In this document: positions 22,710-35,273 of the stretch, in pieces
Layout of the letters: each line of letters opens with the position of its first letter
How positions within the stretch are numbered: position 1 is the stretch's first letter
Assembly: GCA_022478985.1 (NCBI GenBank)
Contig: JAKSZP010009558.1
Location: 1 to 64,000, forward strand
Source of the DNA: Massospora cicadina
Taxonomy: Eukaryota > Entomophthoromycota > Entomophthoromycetes > Entomophthorales > Entomophthoraceae
Length of the DNA stretch: 64,000 nt
Direction of reading: 5' to 3'
Translations under genes and position numbers: made by a program
The notes under the pieces: model-generated
Databases searched by the model: none
Told to the model about the DNA's origin: nothing
The model's input: the letters and a program-made list of their open reading frames with translations, nothing else

Positions 22710-24167
22710 TAAAAAGGGTCTCGTTGGGTTTGATCCCAGCCATTTTGTCAAGTAGCGACTGCCAAAAAATTCATTCCCATTCCGCCATAATTGGGGTGAA
22801 TTGGACAAAATAATGGGCCTATCAGCCCTCCTTGAGTTACTTTCAGGCCATAAACCTGTATTTTTGAGCCCATACTTGTTACTGAGGATTAGCCATAGAT
22901 TTATTAGGTTTAAAACCACTAGAGTCTTTCTGAGATGAGACCACTGCATCATCATTTGCATTTTCTTCATATTTTGGACGAACTAAGTTAAGCATTTGGT
23001 TGTTCCATTCAGTTTAAAATTCTCAATAGTCATTTTGCTGGATTGGCCCATCGTAAAAAACTTGTAGGATATTACTCCTGATGCTTTACACGCTGAAAGA
23101 GGCAATAGATGAGATAACAATGTGACAGCCACCATCATCACTGATACAAATGAGTGTGGACACTCCATTTGTTGGATTGGTTCCTTAGGGATCACCCAAT
23201 TAAATGAAACTTATAAAATTCTCAAAGAAAAGTTTGTCAAAATTAAAGGTTTATTAAGGGTAATACAAAATAATCAAATACTCTACCATCATCAGAGCTC
23301 TGGGTTTTTAAAACTGAAGAGAAGTGAGGGGCAGGAACTTGGAAACATTTCTTACAGCTGGGCGCGTAAATAGTCTTAAAACGCTGAGAATTTTTGTGTC
23401 ATGGGTCAGCTTGCATATTGCGGGTGCCTCAATCTGTGGTTCCTGTTGATAAATTTTTCACTTCCATCAGGGGTTTCAGCATGCCTATGTATCTTGCAAA
23501 ATTGCTAACAAATTTTTTTTCCTGTTGGAAGGATAATTGTGGGATCAATTTTAGCGTTGACCTTCATGTTGGGACTTTGTTCTCAAACTGCCCAATAATG
23601 CTTAGATTTCAATGCAGATTGTTGAAATTTTCATGACATAGGCTTGGCCAAATCAAATATTCTGGCGAAAACCTTCTTCTTTGTTCTTCAACTTTTTGCA
23701 AAATTGAGTCATGAGATTTCAGAATAAACCTACCGCTCATCAAGGGTGTGCCCTATACATGCCAATTTTTCTTATCAAAAGGCTTGGGGATGTTCCCCCT
23801 TTTCTTATCAAAAAGGGGTGAATCAACCAATTTAATTTTATGGGGCATCTGGGATCCTTAAACTACCATTTACTAAAAGGACAGGGTCTTCTCCTCCCTC
23901 TAGAGCCCATATCAGAGCATAATTCTTTTTAGGTGAGGGCAACTTAATGGCTGCAAGGGTCTGGGGGTTCATTGCAGCAGGCATCAAGGAAGTAGGATTT
24001 TTCTCATGGAACTCAGTGATTAGAGCATGACAATTGGTAAAACTGCATGCCAGAAACCAACTGTTTTCATAGGAAAACCCTTTTTGACGCCACCATGTAT
24101 TAAATCCTCCGTTTACAATTCCTTAAACCCATGATTTCCTCCACTTCAAATTCCAGCATTCCTTCCA

Positions 24168-25250
24168 TCAATAAGGGTTCAATATCCATAGTTTGGTTCC
24201 CTTTGAACAGTGACAGCACTGAAGCGTGGAAGGACTTATAAATCTTCTAGTGTATGGGCAAGTCCATATAAAAGGACCAATTATACAAGACTTTAATGAA
24301 GGAAACGGTCCTTTCCTATTGTAAGCCAGTTTGTGGCAGGATACCTTTAGGTTAAGAATTTTTGTGTCCACCAACACAGGTCTCCCAACTGGTACTCAGA
24401 AGCTGCTCTTCATTTTTGTTAGGTTTTTTGGCATTCAAAGAGGCTTTTGTTAATTGCCTCTGCACCTTCTGGTGTATTTTTGAATTTGTTTTGCAAAGCT
24501 ATCTGGTATGAACATAATTGTTTGAATTTGGGGCTGATTGTAATTTCTGGGTTGTAAACTAAGTTGGCATACAGCTGCGACATTCCAGTAGAGGCGTGCA
24601 TGGAATTATTATATGAGAATTGGGCTAAGACCAGATCTCCCAACCAAGTATCTTGAGCAGCTGAGGTGCAACACCGGAGATACTGCTTTAGGGACTGGTT
24701 AGTTTGCTTGGTTTGTCCATTGGACTAGGGGTGATAAGCCAATGATTGACATGGCATGATGTGAAGTATTAACACAGGGATTACCAGAATTTTGACATGA
24801 ACTGTTGTCCTCTGTCACTAATTATCTTCTGTGGTATCCCAAACATGGTGAAGACATGGGTCACAAACAAGTGGGCCATATATTCCGCTGTGGTTGTAGT
24901 TAAGCATGGGATGGACAGACTATATTTGGTGATTATGTCCATTACTCCAATGATTGCGTTGAACCTCTTTATATTGGGTAGACTGACTATGAAGTAGACT
25001 GATACTGATGTCTGCGGTCTCACTGCTTGTTGTAGTGGATACAAGAGCACATTTCGCCCAGTTCTGTCAGATTTGGATTATGAACAGGTCAGGCAGCATT
25101 TTATACTATCTGGAACAACCTTTGTCACTCCATTCCAGTCATACCTTCTTTATTAGGTTGGTAGTCTTCGTCCTCCAGGGTGTCCCATTGCTGGCGAATC
25201 ATGATGTTCCTTTATGACTCAGGGCCATAAACTTTTGGGCACCCATATGT
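24168..25250 (-). pseudogene. element G integrase (broken)
   Basis: Minus strand. The core has GVMDIITKYS (first Asp present) and IISDRGQQF (second Asp present), with FGIPQKI between them. The position of the catalytic Glu reads Lys (NGQTKQTNQS, codon 24707-24709); G3 also has Lys there (NGQTKKTNQS). The C-terminal part extends down to about 24170 with a few stops. It would join cDNA to the target. Confidence 0.87.
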
Positions 25251-25555
25251 GATCCTGAAATAAATCACCATATCCTTTTTTGAATATTAACTTGAGGGGC
25301 TTAAACCTAACTTTATCTGATCAAGCGCTTGTCCTTTGTAGTTTCTGCTTGCGCATCCAGTACTGCGACCTGGAGTACCAATCAGTACTGGATGGTGGGC
25401 TTGGTCCAGGAGTGTCCTGCTGCGCAAGCCCCTTTCCGTTGTTTGAGGTCTCAAGTGTTGTTGTCAGGGATAAGATTGATGGTGTTGCGGGGATTGCAAT
25501 GGCAGCAATTGATGCAGGTCCCACTGGTTCTCAGACAGCACATGTTTGAGGGAAA

Positions 25556-26940
25556 TCACCATAACCTAGTTGGCTCTTCCATGAGGTCAGCATATAATGC
25601 CAAGCTTCTACTTAGTATGTCCAGCAATATGTGCATAGGCCCCTTTAAAAACTCATATCTGAAGCTGTAGTTGAGCAGGTCTTGGTGGCTTCTAGTTTGT
25701 CTGTGCGCCAACTTATGCAGCTTGCAATAGTAGATAAGTGATTTATGATCCATGCACACCGTCACCGTGTGCTTTGCTTCCTGAAGTAAATACGACCAGT
25801 GCATCATTTCCCATGCTATTGCAATCAGCTCTTTATTGTAAAATTCCCATGACCGTTTGGCGCCTGTAAAATTCCTAGAGAAGTATGATACTGGGTGTTT
25901 GCGACCTCATGCTCCTGTAGCAATACTTCTCCCACAGCTGTACCAGAAGCATCACATGCTATAATAAAATGCTTATCTTTATCAGAGTGTCTTAGAACTG
26001 GCGCTGAAGAGAAAACTTCTTTTACAGCCTCAAAGGCCCGTTAGCTTTCCGCCGACCATGTAAATGGCACATTCTTTCATGTCAGTGGGAAGAGGGGGTT
26101 TAAGGTTTCAAAATTGCTGGTGAGAATTTCTTCAGAAAAGTAAGGATTACAAGAAGTTGCGGAGCTGCTTCTTTGTAGTGGGCGTTGCCCTTTTCTGTAT
26201 CACTTCCAGCTTGGAGGGAGCAATATCATGCCCATCTTTAAGCACTACATTTACCAGGAACTTCGCCTCATCTTTGAAAAGGTCAAACTCTAACGGCTTT
26301 GCATGCAGGCCTGCCAATTGTAAGATGGCCGCCACCGCCACTTGATTTTTCTCATGTTGCTCAGGAGCAGGGGAATGGACCATAATGTCATCATATACGC
26401 CACTGTGCATGTAAAGCGGAGGTCACCCAAAGCATTATTGATAACCCTCAGAAAGTGGCAGGGACATTTTTCAACCTGGGTGGTATGACTGGGAACTGGA
26501 ATATGATTTGTCAGGTCATATCGCCATCAGCCATTCTTGTCCCTCCTTTACTCAGACTTGGTGGAAGGCGTTGACTAGGTCCAGTTTTAAGATACTTTGG
26601 ACTTGGTTTTGATTGGGAGATTACAGCCTCTAGTGGGAGGGGTTTTTTTCAGTACAATAACGTTGTTTAAGTGGCCATAATCCACACATGGTCGAAAGGT
26701 CACATAATGTTTTTAGGCAAACACCACAGGGATGACACAAGTGAGGTTCCTTATTAGCTACCCTTTAACCATCATCTCATCAATCCAATCTTCATTGTAT
26801 GGTCCTTAGCTACTGTATACGGGTATATTGGGAAATTAATCTTAATAAGATACACCATTACAAAAAATTAATGTTAAACTTAGACTGGGGTGGCAATAGG
26901 TCACTTTGTGCACGTCAAATATTTTTTTGTTTAGCCAGTA
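25556..26940 (-). pseudogene. element G reverse transcriptase and RNase H (broken)
   Basis: Minus strand. RT occupies about 26940 to 26100. The catalytic box VAYIDDIMVHS, intact in G3, has lost one base here, leaving VAY then DDIMVHSPAPEQHE in another frame (26410 downwards). RNase H follows: HFIIACDASGTAV near 25960 keeps an active-site Asp, and HTVTVCMDHKSLIYYCKL lies near 25740. Several in-frame stops. Confidence 0.87.
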
Positions 26941-27601
26941 TTGCAGGAATTTTGGGGAGGTTGGCGACTGCACCCATGGCGAAGTATTCCACTGTGGCTG
27001 CCAGGGTTTTTCCTTACTTCAATTTGGGGATCATGGGAATCTCGCTGGAGTGATAGTATATTAAGAAAACAAGCACATTTCGTTTAATACTATTGTGACC
27101 AACTGTTGGCGCCACCATCCTACCCTCAGAATCATGGGGTAGTTTAGGTCCAGAATTGCTGAGAGGTTGGTATGGAACTGGTGTCCATTGGCTGAGAAGT
27201 GTAGTGGCTCTCTTTTTTAGCACTAGTGGTGCTTAACCTAAAAGGGGGAGATGCCACACATTTTTTTTGCAACTGGGCTAAACAAAGGGATTATCATATA
27301 AAAAATTTTCCAATATGACACCTCAGCTAACAGCCTAGGAAGCCATATCAAAAGGTGAGGAAGCTTTGTGGGAACTTTTTTTGGCGCCCGCTTTAGCTGG
27401 CGGACCATGGCAGACAGCATTGGGGTGTGAGCATCAGCGACATGGGGCATAAGGAGATATAGTTGGGGGTTTTCTTCATTTATGAGGCCAGCGGTGTCCA
27501 TCGCCTCAACGCATTGAGCAAATTGATGCTCAGCAAAAGTAATGAGAGCTGGCACACAAATGAAATACTTGATGCACCAGTGGGTTTCAGGGTAAGCAGG
27601 G

Positions 27602-28622
27602 TGTCGGAATTTTAACCAGATGGAATCCTCCAATGATTTAGCATTATTTGGGATGAAATGGCCAATCCTTGCGGAATGGCTTATTGACTGAATTTCATAT
27701 GATTTAATGTGTTTGCTGGTTAGTTGCACCTCAATTCGGGTTGAAACAAAATTAGTATTCCGCCAAGTTTGGAATTAGGTTTGTGTGGGGCCAATTGGTG
27801 TCCCAAATTAGTATAAGGATTACCAGTGACTAATAGCCGAGGATGATCCAATTGGTATGAGTCAGCAGAATCAGTGTTTGACGCCAACTGCCATTTGTGG
27901 TCTGTTGTGGGGTTTCTGGTGGAAAGCTGAAGTATTTGCTTCAATTGTTCTTCTATGAATTTGCTGCCTATACTGATTATCTGAGGTCAGTGGATCTGAC
28001 AATTATGAGTTTGAGGTGGCCAAAGTTGTTTCTGGTGCCTCATTTATAATCAAGATAAGATGAGAAGAGATGTTGGCAAGATGCCAAAATATTATGAGTT
28101 AAAAGCAAGCGACCAAAGTTGTTTCTGGTGCATTTATATCAACTTGAAGGTTGAAACCAAATTTGACGTTTAATTAGATTAAAAATTTATAAGGCTCAAT
28201 GGCAACTTAAGGCCAAGGATGAGCCAAAACTAATTTGGACATCTGGAAGGATGGAGTGAGAGGGTCGACGCCAGGGAAGCAAATAGTGTAGAAGAAGAAT
28301 AAGAAGAGTGGTTGGCTGGAAGAATGAGTGGAAGAGCCGATAGGTTAGCGGTGGGCGTACTAGTCCTTTTGTAAATAGTATAAATAACTGGCGCTTCCCT
28401 TTAAATAAATATCTCCCTTTGCTCATTCTCTTTTATGATTTAAGTTTATATTTATTTCGTTGTTTAGGGAATGAGGATAGGGGATCCCTGAATGGCGAGG
28501 GTGACATGCCAAGGGGTTAGCCAGCGCTGCTGGCCCCAACTTAAGGTGAAATGGCAAGGGCTGACCAGTCTTTATACTGGTTGGCCTGCCAACTAGCAGA
28601 GCCTATAGTCAATTTTATGACA
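27602..28622 (+). repeat. element E 5' LTR
   Basis: 1021 bp. Partner of 28816-29838. Contains an internal imperfect repeat: GTGGCCAAAGTTGTTTCTGG near 28017 and CGACCAAAGTTGTTTCTGG near 28109. TATA and polyadenylation signals lie about 780 and 800 bases into the LTR. Confidence 0.92.
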
Positions 28623-28815
28623 TTAATGCTCACTAAAGGGGGACTCTGATGGTTGGTGCTGAAGTAGCTAAAGGTTGGTGAAGAGGTGGCAGGGATGTGC
28701 CACTGTGGTTCAGTTCCAGCGGTTGTTGGTGGCAGGGAAGGGCAAGCCCTGGACGCCCGCCCCACATGCTGAGGTTGGAAGTAGGAGGATTACCATCTGG
28801 TTAAGTGGAGGGAAA

Positions 28816-29838
28816 TGTCGGAATTTTAACCAGATGGAATCCTCCAATGACTTAGCGTTATTTGGGATGGAATGGCTGATCCCAGCAGAATGGCTTATTG
28901 ACTGAATTTTGTTTGATTTAATGTGATTGCCAGTTATTTGCACCCCAATTTGGGTTGAGACGAAATTAGTATTCTGCCAAGTTTGGAATTAGGTTTGTGT
29001 GGGGCCAATTGGTGTCCCCAAATTAGTATAAGGATTACCAGTGACTAGTATCTGAGGATGATCCAATTGGTATCAGTCAGCAGAATTAGTGTTTGGCGCC
29101 AACTGCCATTCATGTCCATTGTGGGATTTCCTGTGGAAATCCAATGTAATTTGATTCAATTTTTCTTCTATAAATTCAATGCCTATACTGGTTATCTGAG
29201 GTCAGTGGATCTGACAATTATGAGTTTGAGGTGGCCAAAGTTTATTCTGGTGCCTCATTTATAATCAATATAAGACAAGAAGAGATGTTGGCAAGATGCC
29301 GAAGTATCCCAAGTCAAAAGCGAGTGACTGTGGTTGTTTCCAGTGCATTTGTATCAACGCAAAGGTCAAAACCAAATTTGACGTTTAATTAGATTAATTA
29401 TTTATATGGCTCACCAGCAACTAAAGGCCAAGGATGAGCCAAAACTAATTCAAACATTGGGAAGGACGGAGTGAGAGGGTTGACGCCAGGGAAGAGAATA
29501 GTGTAGAAGAAGAATAAGGAGAGTAGTTGGCTGGAAGAACCTTCAGAAGAGCTGATAGGTCAGCGGTGGGTGCAGTAGCTTTTCTGTAAATAGTATAAAT
29601 AACTGGTGCTTCCCTTTTAATAAATATCTCCCTTTGCTCATTCTTTTTTATAATTTAAGTTTATATATTTTTTGTTGTTTAGGGAATGAGGATAGGGGAT
29701 CCCTGAATGGCGCGGGTGAAACACCAAGGGGTTAGCTGGCGCTGCTGGCCCCAAGCCTAAGGTGAAATGGCAAGGGCTGACCAGTCTTCATACTGGTTGG
29801 CTTGCCAACTAGCAGAGCCCATAGTCGATTTTCTGACA
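28816..29838 (+). repeat. element E 3' LTR
   Basis: 1023 bp, preceded directly by the purine tract. It differs from the 5' LTR by scattered substitutions and little length change, so the insertion is not recent but is better preserved than element D. Confidence 0.92.
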
Positions 29839-30059
29839 CAGGGTTAAAAAGGGAAGTTTTCACCATGTCAATGAAAGTGTGGCTCACATAAAACGCAAGC
29901 TCCTCAATTTCATATTTAGCAACCTCCTCAAAATTATGAGGAAAATTTGGGATAGGGATGCCCTCAACAAAGAGCTCCATCGCCGCATGAAGTTGCTGGC
30001 AGAAGTGTAGTTGCTCTCATAGAGGCAGGGTGACCATTGGTAATTTAGAAGCCCCCATG

Positions 30060-31612
30060 ATGGGCGGCCCAGTGGTAACCACCAAATCTATTACCTATGC
30101 CATCTTGAGGTTGATAAAGTTTCCTGAGGCTCCCGTGTCCACTAGTGCATTAATAACTGCCCTTCTGGAGTCACTATAATGTCCATGGCAAACAGAAGAT
30201 AGTCATTATCAAATTTTATTAATGCTGTACAACGCTCATACTTCTGCGGTAGTGGATGCAATTGTTGATTGATCCTGTGATTGATTGAATGATTGGGAAA
30301 GCATTGCTATCGTTCAAGTTTATGAGAGTGGGGCCAATGTGGGGTTCAACGGATCCATCAGGGGACGTACTTGGCTAAGGTCCTTAATGATAGGATTACA
30401 CTGGCATTATTCCCCATTTTCTCCATTGTTTCCATCTGGTAGGGGACAGCGGGGACCTCTGGATCCACTGGCATGAATATGGTGCTTGGGGCTCTGTCTG
30501 ATACATCCCTGACCAAGTTAGTGAGTCTGAGTGGTTTGTCAAATCACTAAAATCAATGAGGCCTCAAGCTGTGAGGTGCATTATCTGTGTGATAAGGGGC
30601 GGGAAGGTCACGTTGTGTAATGTCAGAGGGGTGTGCTTCTTCCTCCTGAATCTTCTAGGTGACTTTTTGGGTGAGGATTAATACCTCTAGCATATTAGGT
30701 GGGACATCTTGCTGATTTATTTCCGCCTAGAGTATTTCAGATACACTGCCCAATACTGGAACTCGTTCCAATTCATTATTCACTTTTCCCTCCTTGTTGA
30801 ATATCACGATTACCTCATTCTTGGGGGTAGAGGGGACTGGTTTAGTTTACCAGACGTGTGGATTTACAGTGGCTGATTTTAGGGTGGATAATATTCCAGG
30901 GCTGCCTCAATTTGCATGGCTAGCTTGTATGCCCCCTCCAGGGTTTAGGGCCTGTTGGATCATTTCATATGTGATTCTGATCCTTGGTTGAGAGTAGCCT
31001 TGAATGAATCAATGGCTATATCCACTTGTAGTTGTAGTGACTCCGCAAGCTGGTGGATAATCTTAATATGGTCCTCCAAATTCGTGGTCATTCCCTGATG
31101 TTGAAATAATTGGTACAGGAGTTGCGGCCTCAATGCCAGTATGGCACCTAGGACAAATCTATCATTAACAATGATTGAGGCGACTCGCCAAGGTATAAAT
31201 TTGGTCAAGAGAGTGTAAGCCCAGATTTTTCCTTCACTATATAAAGCGTCAAATAGTGCCAAGGACTGTTAGTCCTCTGAAGCATCCATAGTTCCGTTTA
31301 AAGTGATCTCATAATTTGAGCTCTACAAGAAATCTTAACACCTGGCGGGCCACTTCATCTGAGGGACATGAGGTCAGTCCTATCATCGTTACGTTGCAAG
31401 CTTAAGTACTTGAGGGGGTGAAATTGGATGGGCTGCTCAAATGAGCAGCAATTAAATGATGGCCCCTGATTAACGCCACCCATGACCAGCAAGTCAGGAG
31501 AGAGCGCATGAGTTAATACAAGCTTTTTTTTGGCTGTTGGAAAGCCCAGGTTCAGAAGATCCTGGACCAAAGATATGACAGCAGTGTCAATTTGCTGGGA
31601 TTTTCTAGACAA
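30060..31612 (-). pseudogene. element G gag and protease (broken)
   Basis: Minus strand, starting just after the primer site. The gag N-terminus has AVISLVQDLLNLGFPTAKK, also found in G3, followed by a helical part 31262-30960. The protease active site is intact, ALVDTGAS, with DTGAS at 30125-30139. Gag forms the particle; the protease cleaves gag and pol. Between them (30200-30950) the frame is broken and I could not find a clear zinc knuckle. Confidence 0.8.
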
Positions 31613-31635
31613 CTAAAGAACAAAAGAAAAGATGA

Positions 31636-31642
31636 GATTCCA
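31636..31642 (-). other. element G primer-binding site
   Basis: On the minus strand TGGAATCTCATC starts one base after the LTR end (ACCCTCA). G3 has TGGAAGACCAG at the same place (38766). It differs from the TGGTGCTCAC site of D, H and E, so the G family uses another primer tRNA. Confidence 0.65.
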
Positions 31643-31643
31643 T

Positions 31644-33066
31644 TGAGGGTATTTAATACCTACAAAAAATATAGTGCGCACAGCATCGCCATTCTGATGA
31701 TATGTGAATAAGAACCGCATGGGACCAAGTGCAGAAAGCACTGGTTTATTAACATTATTCACGCACCAATTAGTTAGCTGATCAATGGAAGTAAGCTTGA
31801 CGACGTTTAAAATATGGGGTCACACTGCCAATGTTGGTGGTAGGGGATTGTGCCATCCATTAATGTTTTCTATTTGGGTAGGATTCCTGACTCAGCTTAA
31901 TATGCCCCTAATAACGTGAGGTAATAAGGGTCACGTCAGGTTTAATCCCAGCCATTTTGCTTTGAGTAGTGTCTGCTGATTTTTCAACCCCATTTTTCCA
32001 TGATTGGGGTTAATTGGATTAAGAAATAGATCAATCAGCCCTCCTTAAGTTAATTTTGGGCCATACTCCAAAGACACTTGAGAGCGTACTTTTTACTGAG
32101 GAGTAGCCATCGTTTTGTTGGGTTAATCCACTAATTTCTCCCCAAGGTAAGACCACCGCATCACCATCTCCATTTTCTTCATAGTTTGAACGAACTAAGT
32201 TGAGAATTTGGTTGTTCCATTCACTTTGAGATTCTCAATAGTATTTTTTCTAGATTTATATCATGAAAAACTTGTAGGGTATGACACCTGAGGTTTTTTA
32301 GGCTGAAAGAGGCAATAGCTGAGATAACCAATGTGACAGCCACCATCATTACCGATAAAAATGAGTGTGACACTCCATTTGTTGAAGTGGTTACTCAGGG
32401 ATCACAAGGCTAGATCAAACTTAAAATGCTCAAAATGTTTTGGCTAAAATAAAGGTTTATTAAGGATAGTACTAAATACCCCGTCACTCTGCCATTAGCA
32501 GAGCACTGGTTTTTTATAATTGGAGGGAAGTGAAGGGTGGGGACATGAGAACATATAATTACAACTAAGTGCACAAATCTTTTTAAAACGCTAAAAATTT
32601 TTGTGTCATGGGTCAGCTTGCATATTGCGGGTGCCTCAATCTGTGGTTCATGTTGACAAATTTTTCACCTCCGTCAGGGGTTTCAGCATGCCTATATATC
32701 TTGAAAAATTCCTAACAATTTTTTTTTCCTGTTGGAAGGATAATGCTGGATCAATTTCAGGGACAAACTTCCTTTCAGGACTTTGGTATCAATATTCTAA
32801 TCATACTCTAATTTCGTTGCAGATTGTTGCAATTTTATGACATGAGCTTTGGCCAAATCGTATTTTCTAGTGAGATCCTCCCCCTTTGTTCTTCAACTTT
32901 TTATAAAATAGAGTCAAGGTGGCTCAGCAGAAACTTACTGCTCATCAAGGGTGGGCCCTAAATCCGCCAATTATATAATGGAAGGGCCTGAGGACTTTCC
33001 CCTTTTTTAATCAAAAGGGGTGACTTAACTGATTCAAACTTATGGGGCATCCGAGATACCTAAAAA
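31644..33066 (-). repeat. element G 5' LTR
   Basis: 1423 bp. It has no HAL insertion and so shows what the 3' LTR looked like before HAL-2 arrived (around 31922). The boundary on the right, against gypsy F integrase, was set by comparison with G3 (37340) and its 3' LTR (50447). Confidence 0.85.
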
Positions 33067-33960
33067 TTCCACTACTAACTCTTTCTGGTATTTTCTGGGA
33101 GAAATATTCTTCCTATTTCCGTCCATCAATGGTGCTAATAAGCTCAGTAATGCGGCCTCTATTACATATAATGCTTTAGATGGAGACATGGCATTAGTCC
33201 TGTGGTAGCTTAACTGGTAAGAAAATAAGGCTGATGTCAACATAATGTTTCATTTGTATATGTGATTGACCTCAATTTTCTTTAGGATTGATGCAAGGGT
33301 CTGATAATTCTTTCCACTCTTCCATTGGTAATTTTATATGTGGCTTGCTGAAATTCCGCTTGACTCCTATTAAGTCTATCAGATGTCTCAAAACATCTTT
33401 AACAAAGTTCTTTCCATTATCAGATAAGAGTATCTGAGAGCATCCATGGCGTGTAATGATCCAGTTGTGCAGAAATCTATAGTAACTTTTATGGTAAACG
33501 CCTTGACTTCAATTTCTTCTATCAACTTGGTGCAGTAAACTAATATAACAATAACAAACTGATTCTTAATTGATAGAATCATTAATAGTCTGACAAAGTT
33601 GACGTTTTGGTGAGAAAGGGAGTTCTTAATTTTCAGGCTTAAACACAAACTACTTTGGGAGAAGCTTGTATTGAGCACATTTAATACAGAGATCCAGATC
33701 CTTAATGATATTGTCCAACATGCTCTAATAAAATATCTCTTGAGCTTCTGGTACATCTTCTGAAACTTTAATGACCTACTTGGCTGTGTCTTCCTTAATT
33801 AGCACCATCTGTTTGCTTTTCTTCACATATTTTCCTAATTCTACTGTATTCATTTCTCCAGCTGTATGTCTCTGCACCTTATCGCTCTGGAACAGCTCTT
33901 CAGTATCTTCTTTACTGCATCATCATCACCTTCCCATTCATCCTTAAGGTTTACTATAAT
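33067..33960 (-). pseudogene. gypsy F integrase (broken)
   Basis: Minus strand. The Cys pair of the HHCC zinc domain reads CIKCAQYKLLPK near 33640-33690. A core part with NWIITRHGC-like sequence lies near 33440. Its end is cut by the 5' LTR of element G at 33066, so G inserted beside or into it. Confidence 0.78.
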
Positions 33961-33973
33961 CTCATAGTTACTA

Positions 33974-35273
33974 TCACTCTATGCTCTTGAAAAGGAAGAG
34001 AGGCAACTGAGACAAGCCATCCACATTTGAATGCTTCTCTCCTGCCTCGTGCAGGGTCTCAAAGTCGCAGCCTTGAGGCTGAACAGACCATCTTGCTAGT
34101 TTTCCGTCTAGATCTTTTATGTTTATCAACCATCTCAGAGAGGCATGGTCAGTAATTCTTTTCAAGTTTACGCCATAAACGTAGGGTAGGAAGTGGCATA
34201 TTGCTCTGATCATTGATAGGTTTTCGCGCTCTGTAACTGTGTAGTTGCGCTCTGATTGTGAATGTCTTCAAATAGAATTCTAACTGACAATATACTCCTT
34301 ATTTATACAACTGTGCTAAGGTCATCTCATACCCACGTCGCTGGTGTCTGTATAATTGTAGAAGGTAATTGTAAAACTTTGGATATCAAGATTAGATTCT
34401 ATTAAACTTCTTATTGCTGGTTTAAGTCATCTTCTTGCCTTTGTTCCCAAAAATGGTACTCCTTTGTTGAGTATGTGTGTATGAAGATTGGCAATGTCCG
34501 TGAAGTTTGGCACAAAATTAATGGTACTAACCCACCATACTCAGGAACACCCTGCCATTATTTATGCACTTGGAGAACTCATTTTGGCAATAACTTTTCT
34601 CCTTCCCTTGATAGACTCAAGCCTCTTTTGTTTACTTCTTGGTTGAGGAAATACAAATTCTCTTCAAAAAAGGCACTTGTTTCTCATAAACTTGGGGCTC
34701 TTCTCGATTAACCATGTAAAAACCTCCTTCAGGTGTGCCAGAAGATCCTTGAACATTCTTTTGATTACCTTGACGTCATATAAGTAATTAGTAAACTTTA
34801 CATCCTCAGATCGCTGAAAATATGATCTATTACTTGTTTTACCGCAATTAGGGTTATTTCAAAAAGCCCAATGGCGTACATGTTAGTTAATACAGGCCTT
34901 GAATGGTAAACATCAAACACTTTCCCTGGTCTTCTGTTGACAGAACTATCTGTCAATATACACTTGCTAGGACCATTGCTAATAGTTAGTGCATTTCTCC
35001 GTATTGTTTCATGGCATTACTAATTTTCTGAGGGATAATTAACTTTCTTTATAAGTGTATCTTCTTTGGTAATTCCTGATTATGCGGTGAGTCCTATCTT
35101 CTTTCTCATTAGCAGAAGAGGTGATGATCAAGGGTTTATTGGAAGGCGTATCAAGCCTACATTCATACGTTTCTGCTTTGACTTCAATTAATTTCCTCTT
35201 TGCTCCTGGAATGGCATCAAGGCTAAAATTAAAAGTGTTAAATTTTTGGTCTACTTAGGATAGCTGGTTCTTC
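33974..35273 (-). pseudogene. gypsy F reverse transcriptase and RNase H (broken)
   Basis: Minus strand. RT palm remnants run from about 34860; the catalytic box reads YLYD (34775-34786) instead of YLDD, followed by DLLAHLKEVFTWL. RNase H has a YTDTSDVG-like start near 34340, then NYTVTERENLSMI and LKRITDHASLRWLINI (33974-34213). Upstream of about 34900 towards 35273 the frame is poorly defined. Separated from the protease part by repeat X copy 2. Confidence 0.82.

Larger units (their letters stand above)
20487..23862 (-). repeat. element G 3' LTR, split by HAL-2
   Basis: 20487-20775 plus 22718-23862 together make about 1.43 kb, the same as the 5' LTR (31644-33066, 1423 bp) and the G3 5' LTR (1426 bp). 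Shared landmarks are TTCTGATGATATG, TTTTTGTGTCATGGGTCAGC and TTATGGGGCATC. On the minus strand the 5' end should read TG, but here it has decayed to TTTAAGGATCC. Confidence 0.85.
27602..29838 (+). mobile_element. element E: LTR element with about 1 kb LTRs and a 193 bp interior
   Basis: Two direct repeats, 27602-28622 (1021 bp) and 28816-29838 (1023 bp), both TGTCGGAATTTT...TGACA, enclose 193 bp. A perfect 5-base duplication CAGGG flanks the whole (27597-27601 and 29839-29843). The interior starts with a primer-site-like TAATGCTCACTAAAG (28624-28638) and ends with a purine tract GTGGAGGGAAA. Each LTR has TATAAATAA (28379-28387; 29594-29602) followed by AATAAA (28404-28409; 29619-29624). There is no coding sequence. 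It resembles a TRIM-type non-autonomous element, but with unusually long LTRs. Confidence 0.93.
27238..30060 (-). pseudogene. element G protease-RT spacer region, split by element E
   Basis: The minus-strand frame runs to FIDMVKTSLFNPV at about 29844, is interrupted by element E, and resumes as AYPETHWCIKYFICVPAL at about 27596, then continues to 27238. Removing E and one target copy restores the junction. The 27238-27596 part is Leu/Pro-rich with no domain I can name; in gypsy elements this place links protease to RT. Downstream (27230-26950) the sequence is decayed. Confidence 0.6.
20487..33066 (-). mobile_element. gypsy element G, with HAL-2 and element E nested in it
   Basis: Reads on the minus strand: 5' LTR 31644-33066, primer site 31636-31642, gag, protease, PR-RT spacer region, RT, RNase H, integrase, 3' LTR 20487-23862. 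Total 12.6 kb, of which HAL-2 (in the 3' LTR) and element E (in the body) are later insertions. G3 (37340-51613) is of the same family and confirms the LTR ends. The flanks TTCAT (20482-20486) and TTCCA (33067-33071) are not a convincing 5-base duplication. It lies against gypsy F integrase sequence on the right. Pol has many stops and a one-base deletion at the RT catalytic box. Confidence 0.9.

Noticed and set aside
20482..33071. TTCAT / TTCCA as the target duplication of element G
   Set aside because: Too few matching bases; the LTR ends are set by comparison with G3 instead.
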